Below, in pieces: positions 51,380-60,263 of a stretch of DNA of 64,000 nt. The stretch comes from Candidatus Acidiflorens stordalenmirensis (GTDB lineage: Bacteria; Acidobacteriota; Terriglobia; Terriglobales; Acidobacteriaceae). The stretch's first letter is position 1; each line of letters begins with the position of its first letter. The stretch spans positions 4,900-68,899 of the forward strand of contig PLIC01000132.1 in the NCBI GenBank assembly GCA_003139995.1, in the 5' to 3' direction. The notes below the pieces were generated by a model that was given only the letters and a program-made list of their open reading frames with translations, was not told the origin of the DNA and ran no database searches. The translations under genes and the position numbers were made by a program.

Positions 51380-51719
51380 CCCACAAGAATCTTCATGATC
51401 ACGGCATTCACTCCCTCGTTCGCGGATGAAGCGAACACGAACGCGCAGAACCTGACCGCGAAAGAGATCGTAAACCGTCTTCCGACATACACCCGCGAAG
51501 GAATTTGCGCATAGCGGTACTGAAGAACTACCGGAAGACGCCGAGTTGCGGCCGCGCTGGAACAAGGCTTTACTTATAGGTTCTCTTTGGGGCGCAAGCG
51601 ATTCCTCTTTCTGGATCAGGCGAAGGATTTAGCGATGTCCCCAGATCCTGCGAACGTAACCGGTGTACCTTCACGGTAACGGAAAAACTTTAGCTGGTCG
51701 ACGGAGATTGCCAAATTTG
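51380..51719. other. intergenic region with a glycosyltransferase relic
   Basis: No intact gene lies between the 49565-51379 gene and the flippase. The first part holds a short relic (51395-51511), and the remainder shows no recognisable signal. Confidence 0.55.
51395..51511 (+). pseudogene. N-terminal relic of a GT4 glycosyltransferase
   Basis: The frame reads MITAFTPSFADEANTNAQNL, then TAKEIVNRLPTYTREG and a stop. The T-N-A-Q-x-L-x-x-x-E-I-x-x-R-L pattern matches the N-terminus of the intact glycosyltransferase at 59032 (ADNTNAQSLNVREIALRL). The remainder of the gene is missing. The fragment is only about 38 codons, so this is a remnant rather than a working gene. Confidence 0.45.
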
Positions 51720-53327
51720 ATGAAGGTTCCTTGCAGCGAGACCGATACCTCACCGCCCCCGAACTCGACCGGGATGGCGCCCGATGTTCTTCGCCTGGAG
51801 TTCCGGCGCAACCTTGGCCACATCTCCCGCCAGTCCGCCGTGTTCTTCGTCGGCACTCTCTTTACGATGGCGGCGGGTTACCTGGTCAAAATCTATGTGG
51901 CCCGTGTGCTGGGCGCCGAGCAGCTAGGGCTGTATGCGCTCGGCATGACACTGGTGAGCCTCACGCAACTGGTGGGCGTGTCGGGACTACCCGCGACCGC
52001 CGCGCGCTACGTCGCTGTCTACAACCGAACCGGGAGAATGGACGAATTGCGCGGATTCCTGACCCGGAGTGTCGGCACGGTAACCTCTCTGAACCTGGTT
52101 CTATCCATTGGCCTGGCATTCGGCGGATCCTGGATTGCGCGGACGTTCTACCACGCTCCCAACCTTGGACAGTACATGCCGCTCTTTGCGGCCCTCGTTT
52201 TTCTTGGCTCGCTTAACATCTTCTACTGCCAGATTCTCGGAGGCTTCAAGGATGTTGCCAAACGCACCGTGATCACCAGTTTCATCGGGAGTCCGCTGGT
52301 GATAGCTGTCACTGTGCTGTTGCTTGCCTTGGGCACGGGAATGTGGGGTTATCTCGCGGCCCAGATCGTCACTTCGTTGGTGGTGGTCGTACTGCTCGTG
52401 GTGGTCGCATCGAAGCTAACGCCCGCAGCCGCTCGTTTTTCCTTCTCCGCTTTGCCCCCGCTTGATCCCGAAGTCAGGTCTTTCGCGGCAGCAGCTTTCG
52501 GAATGGCCGCGCTCGATTTTCTCGTATCCCAGGCCGACAAGATCCTACTGGGACTTTACCTGAATCCGCGAGTTGTTGGCATCTATGTACTTGCTTCCAC
52601 CCTTTCGGCGTTCATTCCGATAGTTCTGCAGTCGGTGAATCAGATTCTTGCTCCCGTCATCGCAGACCTGCACGCGCAAGGGCGGCAGGACGTTCTGCAA
52701 AAGCTCTTCCAGACACTTACCAAGTGGATTTTGGGATCCACAGCCCCCTTGGCCTTCGTTGTTATCATTTTCGCTCCCAAGTTGATGCGTATTTTCGGGG
52801 CGGATTTCGAGGTGGGGTGGCCCGTGCTCGTCATCGGAGCAATCGGGCAACTGGTGAACTGCGGCGTCGGGTCCGTGGGAAACCTTCTGCTCATGTCCGG
52901 GAATCAGAGGCGGCTCATCAAGGTCCAGTTCGCGATGGCCATCGTCTCCGTTGTGGTGAACATCTCTCTCATCCCGATATTGGGTATGGTGGGAGCGGCT
53001 CTGGCGGCTGCCTGCGTCAACGTGGTCAGCAACCTGTGGAATCTCTCCGAGGTTCGCAAATCGCTGCGGATCTCCCCGTATAATCGAGGGTACTTCGCGC
53101 TCCTGATTCCAACCGCGGTCCTGGCCGTAGTGTTAGCAGCACTGCGTATGGTCACAGGTTCAATGGCTCATCAGTGGGCCGTGATTTTGTTCGCGTTGCT
53201 GCTGTCTTATTCGCTGTTCGGTAGGTTGGCCATTACATACGCGTTGGATTCTGACGACCGTATGATCGCGCGGAGCGCGTGGTCGCAATTGCGCGGTGGT
53301 TTGCGGAAACTGGGAGTGGAAGCGTGA
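51720..53327 (+). CDS. wzx: Wzx-type oligosaccharide flippase
   Basis: A 535-residue polytopic protein of the MATE-like PST family, with about fourteen hydrophobic segments. It opens with NLGHISRQSAVFFVGTLFTM, AAGYLVKIYVARVLGAEQLG and LYALGMTLVSLTQLVGVSGL. The typical mid-segment ALDFLVSQADKILLGLYLNP is present. It should flip lipid-linked repeat units across the inner membrane for polymerisation or ligation. A later ATG at 51774 is also possible. The gene overlaps the next small gene by one base. Confidence 0.92.
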   Translation: MKVPCSETDTSPPPNSTGMAPDVLRLEFRRNLGHISRQSAVFFVGTLFTMAAGYLVKIYVARVLGAEQLGLYALGMTLVSLTQLVGVSGLPATAARYVAVYNRTGRMDELRGFLTRSVGTVTSLNLVLSIGLAFGGSWIARTFYHAPNLGQYMPLFAALVFLGSLNIFYCQILGGFKDVAKRTVITSFIGSPLVIAVTVLLLALGTGMWGYLAAQIVTSLVVVVLLVVVASKLTPAAARFSFSALPPLDPEVRSFAAAAFGMAALDFLVSQADKILLGLYLNPRVVGIYVLASTLSAFIPIVLQSVNQILAPVIADLHAQGRQDVLQKLFQTLTKWILGSTAPLAFVVIIFAPKLMRIFGADFEVGWPVLVIGAIGQLVNCGVGSVGNLLLMSGNQRRLIKVQFAMAIVSVVVNISLIPILGMVGAALAAACVNVVSNLWNLSEVRKSLRISPYNRGYFALLIPTAVLAVVLAALRMVTGSMAHQWAVILFALLLSYSLFGRLAITYALDSDDRMIARSAWSQLRGGLRKLGVEA

Positions 53328-53524
53328 TGACTCAAGTTCGGACAGTGAGCCTGCCGCAGGATCTTTGCGCGGAAGCGGAAAGGCAGTTTGGAAGCCGCTT
53401 TGATAACTTCGAAGCCCTGCTGACGTTTGTACTGCAGGAGATCACGAAGGTCGATGCCAGCCTTCTGGATCAGGCTGAACAGCAGATAATCGAACAGCGG
53501 CTGAAAGATCTAGGCTACCTTTGA
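53327..53524 (+). CDS. small protein with a sulfatase-like LGYL tail
   Basis: A 65-residue protein. The ATG overlaps the flippase stop (tgatg context), which argues for translation. The sequence begins MTQVRTVSLPQDLCAEAERQ and ends IIEQRLKDLGYL. The ending R-L-x-x-L-G-Y-L is also the common C-terminal tail of bacterial sulfatases. The sulfatase-fold gene that follows lacks such a tail. It is predicted to be all-helical, with no membrane segment. Function unknown. Confidence 0.7.
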   Translation: MTQVRTVSLPQDLCAEAERQFGSRFDNFEALLTFVLQEITKVDASLLDQAEQQIIEQRLKDLGYL

Positions 53525-53594
53525 AGCGTCTGTGAAATCACGCGGGGGCCACTAACAGAGGAAACTGAGAGTCTAGTTGATCAAACACTAGCGA

Positions 53595-55070
53595 ATGAAG
53601 CCACGATCTCTTGTTCTCGTCACAGTGGACTGCCTGCGAGCCGATCATGTCGGCTTTCTTGGATATTCGCGGCCCGTCACGCCCTTCCTGGATTCTCTGG
53701 CCGCTGAAAGTTTCGTAGTTCCCAATGCGATCGTGGGTGGTGTCCCTACGTACTATTCCTTCCCAGCGATTCTCGCCTCGCGATATCCGCTGGCGATGGG
53801 ACGGGACCTGGTCGGCCTTGTACCCGATGAAGTTTCGCTGCCCTCATACCTGAAGCAATCGGGATATATGACGGCTTCCTTCGTCGCCGCCAATCCATAT
53901 GTTTCCCGCAAGTTCGGCTACGGCCAGGCATTCGACACCTTCTGCGACTTCCTCGACCAGGAAATGGCAGCCGAAGCTACTTTTTACAGCAAACAGTCCC
54001 GCACCTTTCGCGCGGTGTTGAATCGGTCGATCGAGCGATTGAGCCGCAACCTCGGGCCCGTGGGAACGTTGTACGATGAGCTCTACTTCCGGTATTGCCA
54101 GCTAGCGGGCCCTTCGGTCCAATCGCTGGATTCGCTGCGACCTTTTCCATCCGCCGATGCTATTGTCGACCGCGCGCTGGAATGGGTAGGGTCGGTGTGC
54201 CCAAGTCCGTTCTTCCTCTGGCTACACTTGATGGATCCTCACGCCCCTTACTATCCGGCGGAGGAAGCTCTACGTGCGATCGGAGCCACCGCCGTGAGCC
54301 CGTCGCGCGCAAGGTACCTAAACTCATATTGGAATCGTCGGGATCTCGGGTCGAACCGGCTGAGAAGCCTCAGGGACGCAGTGATCGAACTCTATGATGG
54401 AAGCATCCGCTGGGTCGATATGCAGATGGCCCGCCTGGTGGATACATTGAAGGGTCTGCAGGTGTGGGATCAATCAGCGCTCGTTTTCACTGCTGACCAC
54501 GGAGAGGAGTTCTTAGAGCATGGCGCTCGTTTCCATGGTCCTTGGACTATGAAAGAGGAGCTGATACGAGTCCCGCTGTTGGTACGCGTCCCTGGCGTTT
54601 TCGGTCGCGAAGTGAGCAAGAAACCTTTCAGCCACTTGGATCTTGCGCCTACGCTGTTACACGCACTTGACCTTGCAGTGCCTCGCGAGTTTCAGGGACG
54701 CAGTGACTGGGGCGAGTGGAATCGTCGGGAGGGCTGGGAACGTCCCGCGGTCGTAGAGAGCACAGAGTGCATCAATCCTGACCAGCCCGAAGATCGACTC
54801 GCCTCGCGAGTTCTCTGCATCCGCGATTCCCGCTACAAACTGATCCTGCGCTTCGGTTGCGGACAGGAACAGCTGTTTGATCTCCATAGTGATCCTTCAG
54901 AGATGGCTCCTCTCCCGGCGGATATCGAGAAGCCGGTGCGACGTCGCTTGCTGGAGTATGCTCGCAGGCACATAGAAGGCGCACAGCGAATCGATAGCCG
55001 CAAGCATCGACTTCGTGCGCGATCGCGGGAGCTTCGCATCGTGCTCTCAAAATCGGCTCCCGCGGACTGA
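53595..55070 (+). CDS. sulfatase-fold hydrolase or transferase without formylglycine motif
   Basis: A 491-residue alkaline-phosphatase-superfamily protein. The metal motif LVTVDCLRADHVGFLGY (Asp12) and the C-terminal VFTADHGEEFLEHGARFHG are intact, and FFLWLHLMDPHAPYYPAEEA is present. At the place where sulfatases have C/S-x-P-x-R, it reads VGGVPTYYSFPAILASRYP, with no cysteine; Thr52 is the likely nucleophile, as in phosphoglycerol transferases. It could move a phosphate-containing group or act as a phosphodiesterase. No N-terminal membrane anchor is seen, so it may be cytoplasmic. Confidence 0.85.
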   Translation: MKPRSLVLVTVDCLRADHVGFLGYSRPVTPFLDSLAAESFVVPNAIVGGVPTYYSFPAILASRYPLAMGRDLVGLVPDEVSLPSYLKQSGYMTASFVAANPYVSRKFGYGQAFDTFCDFLDQEMAAEATFYSKQSRTFRAVLNRSIERLSRNLGPVGTLYDELYFRYCQLAGPSVQSLDSLRPFPSADAIVDRALEWVGSVCPSPFFLWLHLMDPHAPYYPAEEALRAIGATAVSPSRARYLNSYWNRRDLGSNRLRSLRDAVIELYDGSIRWVDMQMARLVDTLKGLQVWDQSALVFTADHGEEFLEHGARFHGPWTMKEELIRVPLLVRVPGVFGREVSKKPFSHLDLAPTLLHALDLAVPREFQGRSDWGEWNRREGWERPAVVESTECINPDQPEDRLASRVLCIRDSRYKLILRFGCGQEQLFDLHSDPSEMAPLPADIEKPVRRRLLEYARRHIEGAQRIDSRKHRLRARSRELRIVLSKSAPAD

Positions 55071-55135
55071 CAACAATGCTGCCGCCCCGGTCTCGGGTCG
55101 GCCCATTGATTATCGGGAATTGAAATCTTATCTAC

Positions 55136-56290
55136 ATGACGAAATCCGTGGAGCGAAAACTGGCCGTTGCAGTTCTACTTTCGGGCCGTGAGAAATTCAG
55201 CTCGTATTACGGCGGAGCCCTCGCCCGTTGGACCTATGAGGCCTACCGACACCTGACGAGTGAATTGGATGTCAAAGTCTTCGGTTTTCCGACGCCGGCC
55301 GAGGACCTCTATCCACTCCCGCACGAAACAAGCCATTCTTGGAGACTCTGCAAAATAGCCCAGCGGATTCCTGTGGTCCGCCGCTACGAGGATCGGCTGT
55401 GGCTGAGCTCCCTAAGCCGACGCCTTCAGCAGGTTGACGTTGTGCATATCCATAACCGGCCACAGTGGGCGTTCATTTTGCGCCAGCTGGGTTTGCAGGG
55501 CAGGATTGTGGTCCACTTACAAAACGATCATCTTGGCCACTGGACCACGCCCATGCTGGACGCGCTGGCACCAGCCGTGGACGCGGTGGTTACCTGCAGC
55601 ACCTATCTGCGGGATACGTTCGCGCCTCGTTCATCAAGTCTGGCTCGCAAAACCCACGTTGTCTTCAACGGCGTAAACACCGAGGTTTCTCGCCCCTGTG
55701 AAAATCTTCGCGAACCCAAAACGATCCTTTTTGTGGGGCGCTTTGATCCGGAAAAGGGAGTTCTTCAGCTCGTGCGGGCATACGCACTGGTTCTGAAGGA
55801 CCATCCTGACGCAAAGCTAATCATCGGAGGCGGGACCGGCTTCGGGACGCATCACGAAACGCCCTATGTCAGCCAAGTGCAGGCAATGGCGCGGTCGATT
55901 CAGCAAAACTGCGGGGCAGCGATTCAGTTTACCGGATACATTCATCATGACAGAGACCTGCCGGCATGCTTTCAAAGAGCCAGCGTTTTTGCGTGCCCAT
56001 CGTTGTTCCAGGAACCATTCGGCTTGGTGAATGCGGAAGCCATGGCGTGCGCAACTGCTATAGTCGGATCGAACCGAGGTGGAATCCCGGAGGTGCTAGG
56101 CGATGCTGGAAAGGTCGTTGACCCGGAGAACGTAGAAGGATTTTCCAGTGCTCTTTCGGAACTTTTGGCGAACCCGGAGCGCCGTCGACAGTTGGGACAG
56201 GCGGGTTATCAGCGGGCCATTCAGACCTTCGATTGGAGAGTTGTGGCACAGAACTGGGCCGGCCTGTTGCGGCAGCTTGTGTGTAAGTGA
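55136..56290 (+). CDS. GT4 glycosyltransferase
   Basis: A 384-residue GT-B enzyme. The N-terminal part has a DVVHIHNRPQWAFILRQLGL acceptor region. The C-terminal sugar-nucleotide domain has TILFVGRFDPEKGVLQLVRA, ACFQRASVFACPSLFQEPFG and LVNAEAMACATAIVGSNRGG, with the E-x7-E pair (EPFGLVNAE) of family GT4. It adds a sugar to a lipid-linked intermediate in the cytoplasm. Donor and linkage cannot be read from sequence. It is transcribed in the direction of the rest of the cluster. Confidence 0.93.
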   Translation: MTKSVERKLAVAVLLSGREKFSSYYGGALARWTYEAYRHLTSELDVKVFGFPTPAEDLYPLPHETSHSWRLCKIAQRIPVVRRYEDRLWLSSLSRRLQQVDVVHIHNRPQWAFILRQLGLQGRIVVHLQNDHLGHWTTPMLDALAPAVDAVVTCSTYLRDTFAPRSSSLARKTHVVFNGVNTEVSRPCENLREPKTILFVGRFDPEKGVLQLVRAYALVLKDHPDAKLIIGGGTGFGTHHETPYVSQVQAMARSIQQNCGAAIQFTGYIHHDRDLPACFQRASVFACPSLFQEPFGLVNAEAMACATAIVGSNRGGIPEVLGDAGKVVDPENVEGFSSALSELLANPERRRQLGQAGYQRAIQTFDWRVVAQNWAGLLRQLVCK

Positions 56291-56331
56291 CGGCGAAAGC
56301 CTCCGAATTGCTCAGCTGCTCGGAGCAACTC

Positions 56332-57147
56332 CTATGGCTGTGCTAGGGTTTGCAGGATGTTCTCTTGCACATATACTGCGTCGGCGAACAGCGCTCGACC
56401 TCCCCGATGGTAGATGGAAGACAGCCGGTACAAGCCAAAGCCCCGTTGCATCATTGCTGCATGTAGATCGGGGAAGACGGCGTCGCGGTCGTAGTGAGGT
56501 GTAAAGTTGACCTCCATGATCACTGACTTAGTTTTGTCCAAGCCCTCAGTCGAATGACGAATGACATCCATTTCCGCCCCCTGAATGTCGAGCTTCAGCA
56601 CGGAAACCTCTTGCTCGGATTCGACAAGTTCGTCGTAGCCGATGGTGCGGACTTCCACGTCGCCGATCACTTCCCACGACTTGCGCTGATATTCTCTTCC
56701 GATATCGGTTCGCGGACGAAGAAGGGAAGAGCTCGCGGGATGTTGGAGCCGATGAAACGTGCTGGTTCCCGCACCCGCTGCCAGCGCGGCATCAACTACG
56801 GTGACACGCCCGGAGTTGAGGAATTTGCTTTTGAGCGCGTGCACCAGTTTCGGTTCGCACTCGACAGCGATGATACGTTCCGGAGCAAAGACATCGAGCA
56901 CGGCATTAGTCCAACTGCCTTCGTGGGCTCCCGCGTCGACGCAGGTGCGTAGCGATGAAGTGATCTCCTTCGGAAGGAGGTTGAGGCGGGCATCACAGAA
57001 AGCCCGATGTCTTCGCGAGGGAAGCGACATCCAGTTGGCTTGGGAAGCGGTAAAGCCCTGCCGCATAAAGTCATGTCTGCGCACCGAGTACTCGCAGAGT
57101 CCATGCGGTAATATCTGTTTCACAAGGGTCTTCAGCGAATCGTTCAC
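56332..57147 (-). CDS. FkbM-family methyltransferase
   Basis: A 271-residue protein counted from GTG at 57147; no better start with a ribosome site is visible and longer frames look non-coding. Motif I is RTCVDAGAHEGSWTNAVLDV, followed by IIAVECEPKLVHALKSKF, VSVLKLDIQGAEMDVIRHST and VIMEVNFTPHY, the FkbM pattern. It methylates a hydroxyl group, probably of a sugar. It is on the opposite strand from its neighbours, and a possible small-RNA promoter lies just beyond its start. Confidence 0.88.
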   Translation of the reverse strand: MNDSLKTLVKQILPHGLCEYSVRRHDFMRQGFTASQANWMSLPSRRHRAFCDARLNLLPKEITSSLRTCVDAGAHEGSWTNAVLDVFAPERIIAVECEPKLVHALKSKFLNSGRVTVVDAALAAGAGTSTFHRLQHPASSSLLRPRTDIGREYQRKSWEVIGDVEVRTIGYDELVESEQEVSVLKLDIQGAEMDVIRHSTEGLDKTKSVIMEVNFTPHYDRDAVFPDLHAAMMQRGFGLYRLSSIYHRGGRALFADAVYVQENILQTLAQP

Positions 57148-57234
57148 TCCCCTGGAGTTTAGCGCATCCGAGATTGTGGACGAAAGCAGCGCGTGGACTG
57201 GCCTGTGGTGTCGGACATATCCCACATTTCTTCT

Positions 57235-57263
57235 TTGAGCTCTGGGCAAACTCGCCGTATGAT
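57235..57263 (+). promoter_or_regulatory. sigma70-like promoter
   Basis: TTGAGC (57235-57240) and TATGAT (57258-57263) are separated by exactly 17 bases. The -10 box matches the consensus at five of six positions. It points toward a terminator about 160 bases away with no gene between. Confidence 0.45.
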
Positions 57264-57269
57264 GATGGC

Positions 57270-57425
57270 AACAGCCGGAGGCACGTGGCTCAGAGCAACA
57301 CAAACGCCGTGGAGGCCCCGACTCAGTGGGTAAGAAACACCATCAGCCCTCAGCTCACGCTTATTCCGTCTTTGAAGACTGATTTTCAAGCCTCTCGCGT
57401 CACCTCCGACCGTGGTCGGTTTTTT
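57270..57425 (+). ncRNA. candidate small RNA (about 155 nt)
   Basis: The transcript would start near 57270, downstream of the promoter-like pair, and end in the T-run of the terminator at 57406-57425. There is no reading frame with a ribosome site inside. The sequence does not match 6S, SRP, tmRNA or RNase P patterns that I can recognise. The case rests only on promoter spacing and terminator. Confidence 0.4.
57406..57425 (+). terminator. Rho-independent terminator
   Basis: The stem ccgacc-gt-ggtcgg is followed directly by six T residues. No plus-strand protein gene ends upstream within 1 kb, so it would end the candidate small RNA or be left from a lost gene. Confidence 0.7.
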
Positions 57426-57711
57426 GGTGCGTGAGTGGATGAGCGTTTGGCAGTGGGTCTATTTATCGTCGAAAGCATCATGTAAGCTCGACGGCGCAAG
57501 AACGTCGAGTTAGGGCTGCCGGATCTGCTGCGACAAAGCGCCTAAAATCGCTTGGCAATGTCAGAAGTGGCGAGATGATTTCCTGAACGAACGAGCACAC
57601 GTGATTGTGATTCGGATGGGGATCGAGAGTTTGCAGACCAGCCTAGAATCTCCCGTACCGGAATGGAGACACTCATAGAGCCATGAAGCGGATTTCCTCA
57701 TTAGAGATGGA

Positions 57712-58707
57712 TTGCGTGCAATTTCCATTACGGCTGTAGTCGTAGGGCACATAGCGAAAGCACTTCATTCAACCGCTCTGTGGGGAGCATTCGGGAACAC
57801 CGGGGTGAGGATTTTCTTCGTAATCTCGGGATATTTAATTACGAAACTTCTAATCAGCGAGTATGGCCGAACATCAAGCATCAGCTTGCGTGAGTTCTAT
57901 ATTCGTCGTGCGTACCGTATATTGCCTGCCGGATTCGCGTTTATCGCTGTGGCCGTCATCATAGATTGGCACCAGATGACTTGGTATCACGTTGCATCGG
58001 TGGCCTTCTATTTGGCTTGCTACGACTATACCGCTCCTTGGATTTTCGGCCACCTCTGGTCACTGAGCGTAGAGGAGCAGTTCTACTTGTTGTGGCCCGG
58101 CGTGCTGAAGCGCTGGCACAGACACCGCATTGGAATTTTACTTGGTGTCATGGCGTTTTCGCCTCTTTTGCGCTTGGTACTCTATTACTTCAAGGTTCCT
58201 GCCGGAGGAGATGGTCTCTTTCCGGTGGTGGCCGACAACCTGGCGATCGGATGCTTGCTCGCGATACTCGAACCACGGATTCCAAAAATCCCCGGCTACG
58301 CTGCAATGGCCATGACACTGGCGGTTGTGTGTATTCCATTCTATCCGGCCCGAACGGTGCCTCGTACTGTGTTTGCGCTTTTCGTCCTGCACCCACTGTT
58401 CTACGCATCCGTCGCCGCTGTGACCTTGCACGTAACCCGACGACCTTATCGTTTTCTCAATTGCCGGCCGATCGAATGGCTAGGGCGGATCAGCTATAGC
58501 CTGTATCTTTGGCAGGAGCCCTTCTGCCCAAATCCAAGATTTCGACCCGGGTACGCGATACTGTTTGCACTTACTGCTGCTTGTGTGTCTTATTACGCGA
58601 TTGAGAGGCCGGCTCTGAATTTGCGTGATAGACGGACCAAGGGCGGCGGAACCCAGGTTCCAGAAACGGTCCTCGCCGAGCCTGCCTCGGGAGTTTCTGT
58701 CCGTTAA
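57712..58707 (+). CDS. acyltransferase 3 family protein, frameshifted at the start
   Basis: A 331-residue polytopic protein of the acyltransferase 3 family: GHIAKALHSTALWGAFGNTG, VRIFFVISGYLITKLLISEY, LREFYIRRAYRILPAGFAF and HLWSLSVEEQFYLLWPGVL. It transfers acetyl or other acyl groups to glycans. Family proteins begin S-L-D-G-L-R-A. Here ATG at 57683 gives MKRISSLE in another frame, and the body starts GLRAISI. Removing one GA from a GAGA run (57701-57706) restores MKRISSLDGLRAISI. The open frame with TTG at 57712 may still be used. Confidence 0.85.
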   Translation: MRAISITAVVVGHIAKALHSTALWGAFGNTGVRIFFVISGYLITKLLISEYGRTSSISLREFYIRRAYRILPAGFAFIAVAVIIDWHQMTWYHVASVAFYLACYDYTAPWIFGHLWSLSVEEQFYLLWPGVLKRWHRHRIGILLGVMAFSPLLRLVLYYFKVPAGGDGLFPVVADNLAIGCLLAILEPRIPKIPGYAAMAMTLAVVCIPFYPARTVPRTVFALFVLHPLFYASVAAVTLHVTRRPYRFLNCRPIEWLGRISYSLYLWQEPFCPNPRFRPGYAILFALTAACVSYYAIERPALNLRDRRTKGGGTQVPETVLAEPASGVSVR

Positions 58708-59031
58708 GACTGGCCGGAGATGTTTCGCATGGGAAGGGCGCTGGAACTCAACGGCTTTACCCTGCAAACAACCTTCAACAGCGTAGCAGGGTTTGTTCGA
58801 TCCCAATGGTAATGTCGGCAAATATGGTCGAAGAGAACCATCAGCCAAGCTTCGCAGGAAATCGAGATTTGTGGAGTCGCCGCGACTTGCGTGATCGGTC
58901 ATTGGGCTTCGCAGCCATCCAAATAAAGTGGAACAATCATTTTGAAACCCAGCCCCCGCTTGTCAAAGAGCATCGCAGAACGCAGAATGACTCAGGCGCT
59001 CTAGGAGGGAAATCCTTGAGATTGTCTCAAC
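58708..59031. other. gene-free stretch
   Basis: No gene is supported in these 324 bases. An inverted pair (ccctgc near 58760, gcaggg near 58791) is the only visible structure. An aggaggg ribosome-site-like run at 59002-59009 lies 22 bases before the next start. Confidence 0.5.
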
Positions 59032-60102
59032 ATGGATAAGGTTCGGATACTGTTCCTCCCTGGAGTGGATGCGGACAACACCAACGCCCAGAGTTTGAAC
59101 GTCCGTGAGATTGCGCTGCGTCTCGATCCCGAACGCCTCCAAAGCACTCTCTGGTACGAACAGGAACCCGACCCACGGTTACGGAACCGTGATGGCATCC
59201 GACTGCTACAATTGCCGGCTCGCGGCAAAACCCTTCGAATCGTAAGGGAACTCTTGGCTGGCTACGACATCATCGCCTACATGGACTACAGCCCAGCGAG
59301 CTACTTTTTCCTTCACCTGCCCCGCGCCGTGCGACAGCGCACGAAGGCAGTGTTGCACGCCGAAGCACCCCAGGCCCAGATTGTGAGCGCCTCGCGGGCG
59401 CTGCAGTTCCTCTATCAGGGTGTTGTCCGTCGCTGTGATGTCTACACTGGCATCACGGAATTCGTCGCCCGCGACATCTACAGCTCCGCAAGAAAGCAGG
59501 CGACCTATATTCTTCCGGTGGGGGTTGATACCAGCCTGTTCGCTGCTCCTTCGCAGCGAACGAGATCCGTCCCCACCGTGCTGTTCGCAGGAACGCTGAT
59601 GGAACGTAAGGGCCCCCAATACGTAATCGACGCGGCCGCGCTTTTCCGTGACGCGAATTTCAGGCTGGTAGGCGCCGGGCGGCAGGGATTCGAAACGGTC
59701 TTACAGGAGAAAATCACTCAGCTGGGCTTAAACAATGTAGCGTTGGAAGGTCCCAAAACCCAGTCGCAGATACTTGAGATCATGCGCACAAGCGATATCT
59801 TTATTCTGCCATCGCGGTTGGAGGGAATTCCCAAGGTCACGCTCGAGGCGGCGGCCACGGGCTTGCCGTGCATCGTGTTTCACGACTATGAAGCCCCGTC
59901 CGTCGTGGATGGAGTCACGGGTTTTCAGGTCTCAACTCTCGACGAGATGATGCAGCGCTTGGGACAACTGATCTCCGATCTTCCGTTGCGAGAGCAAATG
60001 GGACTTGCAGCGCGCAAGCATGTGTTGCAGTTCGATTGGGATCTGGTGAGCAGGCTGTGGCAGGACGCTTACCTCGGAATCGCTGCGGCGCGGCCGGCCT
60101 GA
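59032..60102 (+). CDS. GT4 glycosyltransferase
   Basis: A 356-residue GT-B enzyme. It starts MDKVRILFLPGVDADNTNAQ, continues with SLNVREIALRLDPERLQSTL, and has the GT4 core TVLFAGTLMERKGPQYVIDA, DIFILPSRLEGIPKVTLEAA and TGLPCIVFHDYEAPSVVDG. The first glutamate of the usual E-x7-E pair is in RLEGIPKVTLE. The relic at 51395 is related to its N-terminus. It adds one sugar to the glycan; specificity is unknown. Confidence 0.92.
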   Translation: MDKVRILFLPGVDADNTNAQSLNVREIALRLDPERLQSTLWYEQEPDPRLRNRDGIRLLQLPARGKTLRIVRELLAGYDIIAYMDYSPASYFFLHLPRAVRQRTKAVLHAEAPQAQIVSASRALQFLYQGVVRRCDVYTGITEFVARDIYSSARKQATYILPVGVDTSLFAAPSQRTRSVPTVLFAGTLMERKGPQYVIDAAALFRDANFRLVGAGRQGFETVLQEKITQLGLNNVALEGPKTQSQILEIMRTSDIFILPSRLEGIPKVTLEAAATGLPCIVFHDYEAPSVVDGVTGFQVSTLDEMMQRLGQLISDLPLREQMGLAARKHVLQFDWDLVSRLWQDAYLGIAAARPA

Positions 60103-60263
60103 CCACGGAAAGAGTCGTCGCGTCTGAAACTCAAGGGATTCATGGCCATGGATCCGGCCACGCCATGCAACCTGCTAGGATAAGCACAGTAAGTAATGGC
60201 AGCCACCGGAAAGCCCCTAACCATGTCCACCGGGAAGGCCACGCTGGAGGGAGCCAGACATTT

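Larger units (their letters stand above)
57148..57711. other. intergenic region with a possible small RNA
   Basis: No protein gene is seen. It contains a promoter-like pair (57235-57263), an intrinsic terminator (57406-57425) and, at the end, the presumed true start of the acyltransferase gene (ATG at 57683), which is out of frame with the rest. Confidence 0.6.

Noticed and set aside
57313-57405. Possible tRNA (GGAGG...CCTCC ends, CTTCAAA-like loop on the minus strand)
   Set aside because: No pairing for the anticodon stem and no T-arm of the GGTTCRANNCC type could be drawn.
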